This document shows positions 1-64,000 of a DNA stretch of 64,000 nucleotides, piece by piece. The first letter of the stretch is position 1, and every line of letters begins with the position of its first letter. Source of the DNA: Tyto alba (lineage: Eukaryota > Chordata > Aves > Strigiformes > Tytonidae). A model generated the notes under the pieces. The model ran no database searches and was not told the DNA's origin. It saw only the letters and a list, made by a program, of their open reading frames with translations. The stretch covers positions 7,647,501-7,711,500 of the forward strand of contig NW_024881278.1 of NCBI RefSeq assembly GCF_018691265.1, given 5' to 3'. Position numbers and translations under genes: made by a program.

Positions 1-389
1 CAAAAAGTTGGAGAACTCACTCAAAATAATGTTCTTTTGCTGCAAACCAATACATGGATATTTACCCCAATCGGGTGAGAGGGTCAGGTAACTCGTTCAA
101 TTGCCCTAGCCTATGCCTATGCTTACTTCCACTGATTCTGCTGGATTAATTTCTCATGAAAATTATCTATGTCAAAATATCTTACAAACCATTGATTTAA
201 TTATTTCCCTCTTTATTCTTTGGCAGTTAATTTGGGGGCAGCCTGAAAGGGAGGGGCAGGTGGGAAACAAAGGGAAACAGAAGGTATGGAAAAGTGGAAA
301 GAGAGAAAACAACTATTTCAGTGTGAACTTTTGCACAAAAAAACAATGAAATTACATTTGAAGACATTAGTTTCAGTGCACAGGAGAGA
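1..389. other. Downstream flank, no gene seen
   Basis: Lies past the proposed poly(A) site. It contains another TTTATT at 212-217, so transcription could end here instead. In mammals the next gene in this direction is EML6, but nothing of it is visible. Confidence 0.6.
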
Positions 390-1603
390 TGACATTTTAA
401 AATAACTTTATTTTTGATCCTCTTTCAAAATTATGATTTAACATCATCAGAAATGAAATAAGAAACTTAACCAGCATATTTAGTTTTAAAAGCATTTAAT
501 GACATAGCATATATTTAACAGATAGGGTAAAAGTCTAGAGGTACAGTTCGATACAACTGAAAGCCAGTTCCAGTACTACTCTTGACTACAGGCCCAGTCA
601 TTGAAAGTTCATTCCTATTAAATGTAATTTTTGATTGTGCAGTAAGATGAAAATTTTTCATTACAATAGTTACAGTGACAGAGAAATGCACACTATGTAT
701 CAAATAGCAAGGTAATGTAGCAAAATTATAACACACAGTGCTGCAGCTGACAAGCAAGTAACCATTTGAGTAACATTACTTTTCCAGTAAATGCTTCAGT
801 TCCACTTTTACACTTATCAATGATTTTAAAGGGTTTATTATACATCTAGTCTTATTATACTTTGTACTAGAATTATCTGAAACATACAATATAATGTATT
901 TCAGCAAAAAAAAAAAAATTTGAAATTACAGATTATTTAAAACCGTATCAGCCTGCTAATCCATCTTGTACACCAACATTCTTATCTGTCATACTTGATG
1001 CAGAAAAGCTTCAGGTTGTGTTAATAACCAATGCCAGGATATAAATGGTTTGTCTGTAAGTTAATGCATACCTGCACTCTGTTACAGCAAAGATAATACA
1101 CTACCATTTTAATAAATGTTAGAATTGTAATGGGAGGCTCTACTAGTCAAGACTCAGCATAACAACCTTAAATGGAAGTGAACGTTTCTGAAAATTTGTA
1201 CATTGGTTTTTGATGTGCACAGTAGATTCGAAAGCACCGCTGCCTTGCATACCAATAGCACTAGGAGTGGGTTATTTTCCAAGACAGCCTCACAAAATTG
1301 AGGAACAGTTTAAATATTAAGATCTAATCTACATTAACTTCATTTAAAAAAAAAACAAAACAAAACAAAAACAAACCCCCAAAACCTGGTCCTCCCTCTC
1401 CTACAGAAGCTGCCCAATGCACCTCATACATTTGTAACTTTAGATTCTTTTTTGTTGGCTTTTTATTTTAAAACGCTCTATAAATAAAAAAATGTCAATC
1501 ACATTGAGGAACATGAGGCACAGAGAGTAACGTATTGGTTCTGAGCTCGCATGCTGGAATTCCACTGGAACGGTCAGAGAAGTGCAGTGTGTGGAGATGG
1601 AGT
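390..1603 (-). other. SPTBN1: SPTBN1 3' UTR (long isoform)
   Basis: AT-rich sequence after the stop, with an A/CAAAA-rich stretch at about 1346-1376. The left limit is set by the strongest poly(A) signal at 407-412. Additional reverse-strand AATAAA motifs at 834-839 and 1462-1467 could yield shorter messages. No open frame here resembles a protein. Confidence 0.65.
407..412 (-). terminator. SPTBN1: Probable poly(A) signal AATAAA of the long isoform
   Basis: TTTATT on the plus strand, so AATAAA on the coding strand, about 1.2 kb after the stop. A T-rich/GT-containing stretch follows at about 330-350 on the minus strand, as expected for a downstream element. Confidence 0.6.
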
Positions 1604-54816
<53,213 letters not shown>

Positions 54817-57425
54817 CTGTTAGGAAAGCAATCCAATGTTAAAATAAATCAGTTCACGTACCTACATAAAAATGCTGTGCTCAAACTCGTCTAATATTAA
54901 AGCAAAAGTATGGCTTATATTCTAGCACAATCATTTAAGAAATTAGGACCTTTTACTGAAAATCCACCTTCCTGTTTTATGACATTTTCTAATGTCAGTG
55001 GGAACTTTACCGAGTTACTATTTGTGGAATAAATCTGAAGTATGTATTACAGACTTATTTGCTGCTCAGATAAGCAGCTTTCTGAAGGTATAAAAAGGTC
55101 TGTTGTAGAGCTACAATGTAAAAGCCCCTTTGGACTAATCAGACCATCCAGTAATTTGATCAAGAGTTATCTTCCACCACCGGAAGAACGGGCCAACTTC
55201 TGCTCTTGCATACACACACAAATCCACAACAGATCCCCTGAAATACCAGAACTTGCTTTGGATGAAGATAGGTGCAAAAGACAGCAGATACCAAAGCTTG
55301 CCATTTACTTTTTATCTCTTCTTGTCATAATATTTATTTGCAGATTCAACATTTGTAACTGTATTGACACAACATCAAGATGAACTTTTTCATAACTGCA
55401 TGCTTGAAGTAGACTTGAATTTATTTAAAACCATAGAAAAATAGGTTCTTTACACCTTCCCTTCCCAGAATCTTTCACAACTGTTTATACATGAAAACCC
55501 TGGCTACAAGAGCTCTCTTAATGCACAAGCTTACTACAGTCCACAGTAATTTAGGAACTCCTAAACAGCTCTCTGCCAAGCCAAGAACTCTCAGACAGAA
55601 AATGTTATATGTCTTTGTGGTTAAACTCTTTTGCCAAGCGCTTTGGATGAAGCCCTTCCTTGTTAGCAAAAAGTCATTTCACTGAGCTGGGAACTACTAC
55701 AGACCAAATTTGTCAAAACACAGGTGCTCAAACTTGGACTCCAAAGTCCGTAATTAGACATACGAATGAAAGCGGTCTGCTTGGCCAAGCAGCTGAGCAC
55801 CTAAGCCTCACATCAGTCTCTCTAAAATTGTTGGCATGTTTAGAAACTGGACAGGAAGACTGGTAAATCCTAAACCAAAATGTAACGTGTCCAACTCTGA
55901 AAACTCCGAGTATGCTGTTTGAAACACAGAAAACATTAATGACAGTGCAGATCGATGCCAAGTTTCTATCTGACTACCCAGGGTTTCAGGAGATGCTGTC
56001 CTTCAAAGGAAGGATGTGCTCCCTTCCTGGCAGCGCAGCATGGTGGGGGCATGGTCCCAGCATGTTCCTAACCAGCGACAGCCTCCACACCGACAGGACG
56101 CTGGGGACAGCAGCAAAAGCCTCATCTTGGTGGCAAGGAACAATGAAGAAGCTGAGGCTGAAGAGGACAGAAAGTTGGGAAACAAGTAAAAGAAAAAAAG
56201 ATAGTAAGGAAAGAAATCCTGTAGTAGAATGGTGGTAAGGAGGAGGAATCTGACAAGGAGGGGGAGAGCAGACCAGCACTTCAGGGGTCATTTGCTCAAT
56301 TTCATAAACCCCACCCTAAGATTTCAGTTCCTCCCATGTATTTCTGAATTTATTCTTGCCACCCATGTGGCAGGACATGACCAAAGCTAACGCACTGAAA
56401 CTGTCCCATCTGTTAACAGCTTTTACCTACCTGTAAGGTGTGAAATGAAGAAAACGGGGATTGGAAAGATGAAAAAGGTGGGGTTTGCAATAAAACCACA
56501 ATATGCTTTCAATGAATTGACAGTTTGCCTTACTCATTTGTCTCGCTCTGTATGAAGCAGAGGATTGCTAAGATACAGGAAGCGAACAGGAAATTTGCAA
56601 TAACTGTGGCTTGCCTTCCAGTGCACCCCGAGGAGCCACGACCCATTTCTCACCAGCCCCCGGCGCTGCCCCAGACCCTGCCGATGCCACGGGATGCTCA
56701 TGTCCTCCACTGCCAGAACATCACAGCGTCAGCAGCACAAGCACCGCGCGATCTGAGAATGGCCAGCCCGTTGGAAAGCCCAAACCTTGGTCGCAGCAAG
56801 GCGATACCAGAAAAATAAATACTATCTTTGCAGTCAAAAGCTGCCGTGTCTCCTAACCATATCGCAATTCGTACCCGTGGCGTAACAACATCGCTTGTTC
56901 AATCTTGGATCAAAGAAGAAAAAGCCCGATGCATCTTACTAGTGGAAATAGTTGTCCAACCTAGTAATATTTTAAATATAGTGTCTACTAACCTTAGATA
57001 TATATTTTATGAACTATTTATAGCAAGTTCCTGGGAATGCTGTATCTGCACATCTGCTTGTCTAGTAATCCATGCTTTTAGTTGAAGTATTTTTTTTTAA
57101 ATGAGTCACAGAAGCAAAACCTTGAAATAGTCAGTGCTTTTTAAAGAAAATTCCAACAGAAATTACCACATCTCCCTTCACCAGCTTGAACAAGCCCCAA
57201 AACAGCTCAGCAAGTTTGTTTATTTAATCACTGTAGTCTCTATCCAGAAGCACAACATTCAGAGATCCCTGTGGTTACATTCATTCCTAAGAGAAATACG
57301 GATGTACAGGATCCTAAAAATACAGTCAGATATAGAAAGTATTATGTAAAACAAAAAAAGCTATCAAATATCATCATGAAACCATCCATTGAAAAAATCA
57401 CTGGTCAAAAGATATGGTTATCAAC

Positions 57426-57443
57426 AAAAAAAAAAAAAAAAAA
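57426..57443. repeat. A18 homopolymer followed by CAAACA-rich sequence
   Basis: An A18 run directly followed by an interrupted A/CAAA stretch to about 57464. No associated element recognised. Confidence 0.85.
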
Positions 57444-59556
57444 CCAAACAAAAAAAAACAAAACCAATTTGGGATCACAATGAAAGTAATGAGTGGGAAA
57501 AGAACATCTATATGGTTTTAGTAGAAGAAGATGAAGGGTCAGAGCCTAATTTTGAACAGATTAAAGACATGATGTGGGAAACACAGTGACATGCCAAGTC
57601 AGGTTGTGAAAACTTTGGTGCCGCTGTATTAACTGACACCAGCTTAGGATCTTCTGCTGTTGAAAGCACGTCAAGGAAGTCAACAGAACAGTTGGCTCCA
57701 GGCAGCCCTTCCAGGAGGGGGAAAGATGGGTTCCTCCCACAGACAGTGCTGACGAAGCCCACGGGTCACTCTCCTTCCCCACCCCAGCATGACCAGTGGC
57801 CTTAAAAAAGGACATGAAAGTGTATTTTTAGGGCAGTGGGGATTCAGGGAAGAAAGCCTGAGAAAGTTCCAGTGACTCTTTTTCTTCTGTGTTGCCTCAG
57901 CATCATTGAGCACACCAAATTAGCAGTGAGGGAGAGGATGGGAATCCAGCCTCCAGGCTCCCCCCAGCTAGCTGGAGGCCCTCTGGGCTTTGGTAGCTGA
58001 TGTTTGGTGCCATTAGGTGTGCTTTCTTTAGTCTAGTTCAGGCACAGTTGCTGCCTCTCCCCTTCTGCCTTCCCGTTTCCTCCATCTCACTCACTGTGGT
58101 CCTCGGTTTCCTGTTTACGGCAAGAGGTTGAAGGTTTCTGTTGTTTTTTCTGGCTCCTCACCCCCATACCCACCCCGCCTTTGCTCTCATCTTTGCTCCT
58201 CTCACCTGATCCCCACCCATCCTCTGCAATGCCATCCTCCTCCCTGCTCACCCCAACCAGATAAAAATAGTGTGAAAGTCTCTACTGAGACCACAGCTGC
58301 GATGGCTTCAGAGCTAACTCCACATGCTGAGCCTGCTGGCAGCTCTTCACATGTGTCTGAGCAACTTCATTGCTGTTAGACTTCCAACAGCTTTTCGCTT
58401 TCTTCCCCTCTCTCCTCTTCTCACAGCAAAAAATGGCCAAAATCAGCGAGATCCCAGGGGCAGGCTCCAACCCCATGGCATTGCGCAAGAGCCAGGGCCG
58501 CACCTGCTCACTGCCAGCTTTGGGGGACAACCGGCAACTTATCTCAGAAAAATGCCACCGGAGAGACACAGCAGCTCCTTCAGTCTCCTAATGGGCCAGT
58601 CACCCAGGAAGGCCACTCTTTATCACACACTTGGCACAGGCGAAGCACAGCTCTACAGTTCCCCACTGACACTATTAGCAATACAAAACCAGAAGGGAGA
58701 AGGTGCAGCCGATTGGGGGGAATCATTTCACTCCTGTTGTGCTCCCACAACGTGGGAAAGCAAAACAAGCTCAGTTTTGAAAGTTGTGTGACTGGGGTTG
58801 GTCATGTTAAAACCTCTCCTCATTATTTCTACACGGTGTTTCATAATGACTGCAGGTTTTTGCAACTCTTTTAACAACCCTTTCAAACTGATAAACTGTA
58901 TTTTTCTGCTCTGGGGTTTCAGGTTAAAACATGCACAGAATTTAAACCAATGAATTTTGGATATACGTTTCAGAGAAAGAAACAAGTGTACAGAAAAGTG
59001 GTACCTACAGCTCTGACAATTCGGCTAAACACACAACCATGACTCTTTTAACATGCAGTGCTGTGCAAAAACCTGCACATTAAGGGCCAGGTGCATCCAT
59101 GAGTGACGATACCAGGGATTTAACATCAGTGATGGGCCCTGAAGCACTATTTATGAATCTCATGTGATCATTTTGACAAATGTCCTTCATACCTTCAAAA
59201 ACATAGTTTTAGATTTTGAAGATTAATTAAAACTAGAGGATATGGGTGGAGCTCCAAGTGTCCTACAGCTTGTAAAAACATTTGTTTCCCAAGGGTAAAG
59301 AGAAATGCGCAACATGCAAAACACACACAGCAGGAAAACGGAAGCTGCTCTAACAGCAGTATTGATAATAGAGAATCCAACTTATCTTGAAGCAACACTG
59401 GGAAGGAAATTTCCTTTATGCGGAAACCCCTACGACAATACTACTAGCATACAGCAGCTTGCAAGTCTCAGCTCTGTGATTCTAATAAATCAAGGACTGA
59501 CTTTGTTTAGGAGTTTAGTAAATAAACTGGAGCTTGTACACTGAAATTCGCATAAA

Positions 59557-59620
59557 CCAGGGCTGGACAGGATCACAAGCAGCCATCTAGCCCCCTCCCT
59601 GCCTGAGAAGAGTAATTTTT
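59557..59620 (-). mobile_element. Possible short CR1-like fragment
   Basis: The stretch with ggctggacaggatcac followed by catctagccccctccctgc resembles the CR1 segment with tcatctagtccaacccc. It is short and diverged, so only a suggestion. Confidence 0.3.
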
Positions 59621-59645
59621 TCCTCTACTAATTGGATGAGGGGGA

Positions 59646-59684
59646 AAAACAAACAAACAAACAAAACAAAACAAAACAAAAAAA
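59646..59684. repeat. (CAAA)n/(CAAAA)n simple repeat
   Basis: About 39 bp of CAAA units grading into CAAAA units. It could be the A-rich remnant next to the possible CR1 fragment on its left, or an independent microsatellite. Confidence 0.85.
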
Positions 59685-62600
59685 TGTGGTTAACTTTCTG
59701 GAAAACCAGAACCTGGAGTGTCAGTCTCTGAATCCACAGTGCAGGACAGCAGGAGGGGGGTCGCATACACCATCTTCCCTCTGTCACACGCTCCACTCCG
59801 CTGAGTGAACTCAATAGCGCTGTGCCAGAATAAAGGAGAATTTCTCATAGTAACTGCCCTGGAAAATGCAGGGCTGCAGGAGCCAGCTGCGAGAAACATG
59901 GTCCCCCATGACCCCTTTGCTGCTCCCACATGCCAGAAAGCGTTATCAGCCCTGGTCCCTCTTGCATGACCGCAGTGCTAACCGTTGTTGTGGCAAAGGT
60001 TACCTGTGCGGCCGTCTGTATTCTAAAAACGGCTTGAAGACTATCTGCTCCTTTCCATACCGGTCAAACCACATTTTCAACAAACTGACCTTGAATCCGT
60101 TTCAAACTGAACAGCAAATATGCCTGGCGCACACCACTGCCAGCCCAGCACAGGTAAAGCAACAGCTCCTGCCAGCCCCGGGACGGCAAAGGCCTCCGCA
60201 CCCGATCAGATAAACAGCAACCAGGGTGCTCTCAAAGGAGCTGAAATGCTGCTGAAGGAAACACAGAAATTAGAGCACGAAAGGGAAGCTGAAAGGAGCC
60301 CCGAGTGTCCAGGACTGCTGCCGGGCAGCTGGTGTGTGTGCAGCCGTCTCGGGACAGCCTGGCCCTTGGAGGCACCGAGCCAGCCGGCCGGCAGCTTGCT
60401 CCAGGAATTATCAACCTCTGGGCATCCCTGCAATACCTCAATACAGACAAATTAAGGATGAGTTTTAATCCCTAACTCTAAAAGACCTATCTCTCCTGCA
60501 GGTTTATGTCTTTTTTGATTTCCATGCCAAAAGTAATTTTTCCAGCTTAAAATTATTATTTTTTCACTATAGCAACCACTGTAGCCATTGTGCATCCTAC
60601 ACAAAGCATTGCTAAACACACTGACTCAGAGATCAGCTGAGCGTTGCTCCAGGCACACCGCTTTTGCTGATATCCAATATCCACAGCTTCCCAGAATTCC
60701 CCATATTATAACCCACGTTAACTGTGCACAGAGAAAACAGAGCTTACTTTCACGAGACAACATCTCCAGTACCGTAGGTTTTCAGGGGCGCAGGAAATCA
60801 CCCTACATTTTCCTGTAGATATGAGGATATGGAGTTAAATAGCCAGTAATATTTAAAGTTTCACAAATTCCAGCCACGCTAGAAAGTTTTTAAATTGAGA
60901 AAGATGCCTAAAAGGATGGCAGATCATCTGCTGAGACCAGAGTGTGGTGATCAAACAAGACTATACCAGGAAACAACATGAACGCATGTACTGCAATAAT
61001 CTTCACCATTTGTTATAGTAACATTACACCAACACCGAAAATAAAATAATTCTAATACAGGTCTAACCTCTGTTGTTTCAGCCAGGCTTGAGCACAGACT
61101 TGTACAAAATAACTCCCACCGTACCCAGCCCCGAGACCGGTACACAGACCCCTTGGTGGATCTGGTAGGCCAAGAGCTCCTTCGCTTACCACCCCTGTAG
61201 CACCTTGAGAAAAGAACAACACTGGCGGCTCCTGGTCCTTAAATTTCCTGTCAGAAACGAGGGCTGCACCCTCAGAGGAAGGCTGGGGGCTACCAGGAGC
61301 CCTGGCCAGTGATCCATGCTGGGGCAGGAGGCTGCAGCTGGGTTTTGTGTGCTCCTGACAAGCTGGCAGGAACCCACACTGGGGTGAGACCCTCAGCTGG
61401 GACCCCCCATGGGATTGCAATGCGTCAGTCAGCTGATGCTACACTGAATATAACCCAGAGGGGGAAAAGCACCTCTGTGTATCTGTATTGGATCAGGTGA
61501 GGAGAGAAACATCTGCTTGTATGAACACTCACGAATTGATGGCCTTTTCACACAGTCCCAGTATGCGCTATATTATTAGTACGTCTGGCAGTAAGAAGCC
61601 CAGAGAGAACAATGCATAAGCATGCACAGTCAGGCACAGAGAGTCTAAATTAAAATACACTGTAATCAGTCAACAGGTTAAAAAATGATGGAAAGAGGAA
61701 GGATCACCCAGTCAGGAGAAGGACTGTGAGGTGTCTGTAGAGAAAAGGAAATAAAATTAGTTTCTCTTAACATTCAAGTATCCTGTGACTATCTCCCCCT
61801 TAATCGTAAGGCAATAAAACTGAACAGTGAATGCTGCTTTTCTCTAGCTGCAGATAATGGGCCAGGACTGAAAACAGGAGTTGATGAAAAAGTAAGAAAA
61901 TTAGTTTAATGTAGAAGACAAAAGTCCGTAACATACACGTGCAGGGGCAAGCAACAACCTAGAACAAAACCTGAAGGAAGTCAAACTTACATCTCATACA
62001 GAGAACACGATACACCTGGGTCTGTTGCTCAGAAACAACAGGTGAACTTTAATTTAAAAAAATGGCATCTCCTTCATTTTTACTGCAATCTTGCAGACAG
62101 TGTAACTGAGGAATGACTGCAGCTGATGGTTTTGATGAAAGTGGGATGTATTTGTTATGGTTATTTTATGGCACCAAGGAATCTGTGATGTGATTTCCCC
62201 ATCAAAAATGGTGAGATTACACCAAAGCTTCTACATGCTTGAACATGACTTAGACAAGAACTTGAATGCAAATGTGAAGGATGACAAAGCAACAAGGTGA
62301 TTCTGTTCATGCTGCGTTTAGCTGGTGATTTTCATTAGGAGCAAAACCCTTGCTGCTTTCCTGACTCTGATACACAGAGGCTATTGTTCAGAAGTCAGGG
62401 GTGTGTTCAACAATCCATTCTCTTTTACTAGGAAGCACAAGCCAGCTTCTAAATCCTATTAAATATCTACCCTTCTCTACTAAACATTACAGCATGTGAC
62501 TACTTTCACTGCTAAAAATGCTCTGAAAAGAAAAAAGGGAAACCTACATAATGCAGCATGTGGAAAAAACAATTCTGTTGCTTTCTCTCTTTGATGTCAC

Positions 62601-62893
62601 TAAACCTCACTCACACAATAAAATGATGTACAGAACAATGTCCGGTAGCCAGCCAAGCATTACAGGGTGTGGAAGGGCAGGTCCCTTCATTGTCTTTATT
62701 TTTACACTGAGTTTATGGCATTTTGCTGTCAGCAATACAAAAATAAACCTTCTGAAATCATGGAGCTTTGGATTCATGTAGAAGAATGATTATATTCATC
62801 TGCAGAAAGGTACTGTAAAGTCTCTCACAGCAAATAAATGAAGCATAAAAGTCATCCGGGTTTAACAGATTAAACTAGTGGAAGAATTCAGCC

Positions 62894-62913
62894 TTTTTTT
62901 TTTTTTTTTTTTT
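62894..62913. repeat. T20 homopolymer
   Basis: Twenty T bases in the 5' intron, on the plus strand. Confidence 0.9.
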
Positions 62914-64000
62914 AATTCAGAAGACCAAAATGACATATTTAAGCAGATTTGGAGAGAATATGTGCTTAGCTCTCTCTACACTGGTGGTGCAAGCTACATG
63001 AACAGCTTGTTTAACTTCAGGAAAGCTGGAATGCAAAACTGTGTAAATAGCTCCCACTTCATGACCAGCTCCCTGCAATGGAAAACATGGTGCCACACAG
63101 CCTATTTCATAAACATTAACCATCACCTTTTTTTTCCTGGTACTCTAGTATACCAGCTGACTTCTTGTTTTTCTGTATGAAATGCAAAGCAGCTACAGAA
63201 ATGCAACCTTTCTAGTGGATGATTAAAATGGTTTAACACTTCTAGGTGCTGCTCTTGGAAACACTACATCCATCTTCAGCTTTAAACACCAACATCTGCC
63301 CTGCTTTAAATATAACCGCTCTCATTACGAAAGTCCGTTATGAGAAAAATGTTCAGGAGGACCAAGGCCTGATCTCCAAAATTTGTTTGGAGAAATATAT
63401 TACAAAACCATTTTGACAACAAAATAGCAAAAGTATACTTGAATAAAGGAATAACTTTATGGCCCAATGAGGGTGCAGTATTGTGTTCAAATGGAACTTT
63501 TTAAAAACAGCATGAAAAATATCTCAGTGCTGCCAGCATTTAACACAAAAGGACACAAATGCCTTATGGCTGATTTGATGTTAGTGGTTTTACACTTGTT
63601 GCCATTTTTTCCCTTTGCATAACAGACAAATCACTTAACAAAAAGGAGCATGGAAAAAGCATCGGCCTGTCCCAGGACACTGACTGTGAAATTCCCACAG
63701 AAGAACAATGAAAACCTGAGGTCAGTGCACTATTTCAAGTACACACTATCTTGTGGGGTCTTTGCAGTTTCCTTTAAAAAACATTATAAGCATAATGCAG
63801 GGAAGTGCCAGGGTTTTCTGGAGCAGGGGACAGTGCTGTTTTCTATACTTGCCCAAACCACTGTGTGATCAGCAGTGTTAGCAAGGGTGAGAGCAAGGCT
63901 TGGCACAGGCAGAGAACATGCCGGGTACTTCACTACTGAAGGCCCATCTTATTTATTCCTATGTTCAGCAAACCCAGCAGAATGAGAGAGGTTTTACAGC

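Larger units (their letters stand above)
54817..64000 (-). other. SPTBN1: Intron upstream of the first visible coding exon (partial)
   Basis: At least 9.2 kb of non-coding sequence on the 5' side of the first visible exon. I looked on the minus strand for the usual Met exon (containing a VNNRWDVDDWDNENS-like stretch) and for the alternative first exon of the short form (MELQRTSS-like), and recognised neither. The segment holds homopolymers, a CAAA-type simple repeat at 59646-59684, a possible CR1 fragment near 59557, and GC-richer patches near 56000-56200, 56600-56780 and 60290-60400. Open frames here, such as 58324-58791 on the plus strand, show no recognisable domain. Confidence 0.8.

Noticed and set aside
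58324..58791. 155-codon open frame on the plus strand, the longest outside the exons
   Set aside because: It lies in an intron, has low-complexity GC-rich composition, overlaps other frames and shows no known domain or splice context.
59997..60030. Donor-like CGGCCGCACAG|GTAACC on the minus strand, considered as the end of an alternative first exon
   Set aside because: The preceding sequence encodes neither known beta-II spectrin N-terminus and has no supporting promoter feature.

Overview
The window is vertebrate genomic DNA, most likely from a bird. It carries almost all of one multi-exon gene on the minus strand: SPTBN1, which encodes the non-erythroid beta-II spectrin chain. I assembled 34 coding exons by reading the minus strand and checking each splice site and reading phase. 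Joined, they give 6,941 coding bases: two bases that complete a split Asp codon, then 2,312 further codons and a stop, with no frame break. Only the exon with the initiator Met (about 49 residues if human-like) is missing, and it should lie beyond position 64000. The bird assignment rests on short introns (34 exons in about 53 kb), the absence of mammalian Alu/L1-type repeats, and an old CR1-like LINE remnant. I cannot name the species.

Layout from the gene's 5' side (right) to its 3' side (left). 54817-64000 is an intron with no exon I can recognise. 44207-54816 encodes the tandem calponin-homology actin-binding domain and the start of spectrin repeat 1. 13006-43171 encodes the run of about 17 spectrin repeats, including two large exons of 871 bp and 757 bp; the ankyrin-binding repeats lie around 16151-22258. 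5721-13202 encodes the partial last repeat (the tetramerisation site), a charged linker and the start of the pleckstrin-homology (PH) domain. 1604-4427 encodes the rest of the PH domain and a Lys-rich C-terminus. About 1.2 kb of 3' UTR follows, with a good poly(A) signal at 407-412.

The gene has two alternative 3' ends. At 11132 the exon either splices on towards the PH domain (long form) or is read through the donor into 28 more codons and a stop at 11045-11047 (short form without PH domain). The conserved tail sequence supports the second form as real.

The rest is intron: homopolymers, small tandem repeats, one GC-AG splice site, a duplicated splice-donor segment and a few CpG-rich patches. 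I found no RNA gene, no second protein-coding gene, no CRISPR or other prokaryotic system, and no intact mobile element. I do not think the window holds a new biological system. The most useful points are the alternative 3' end, the unusual splice sites and a few intronic segments that could be regulatory.
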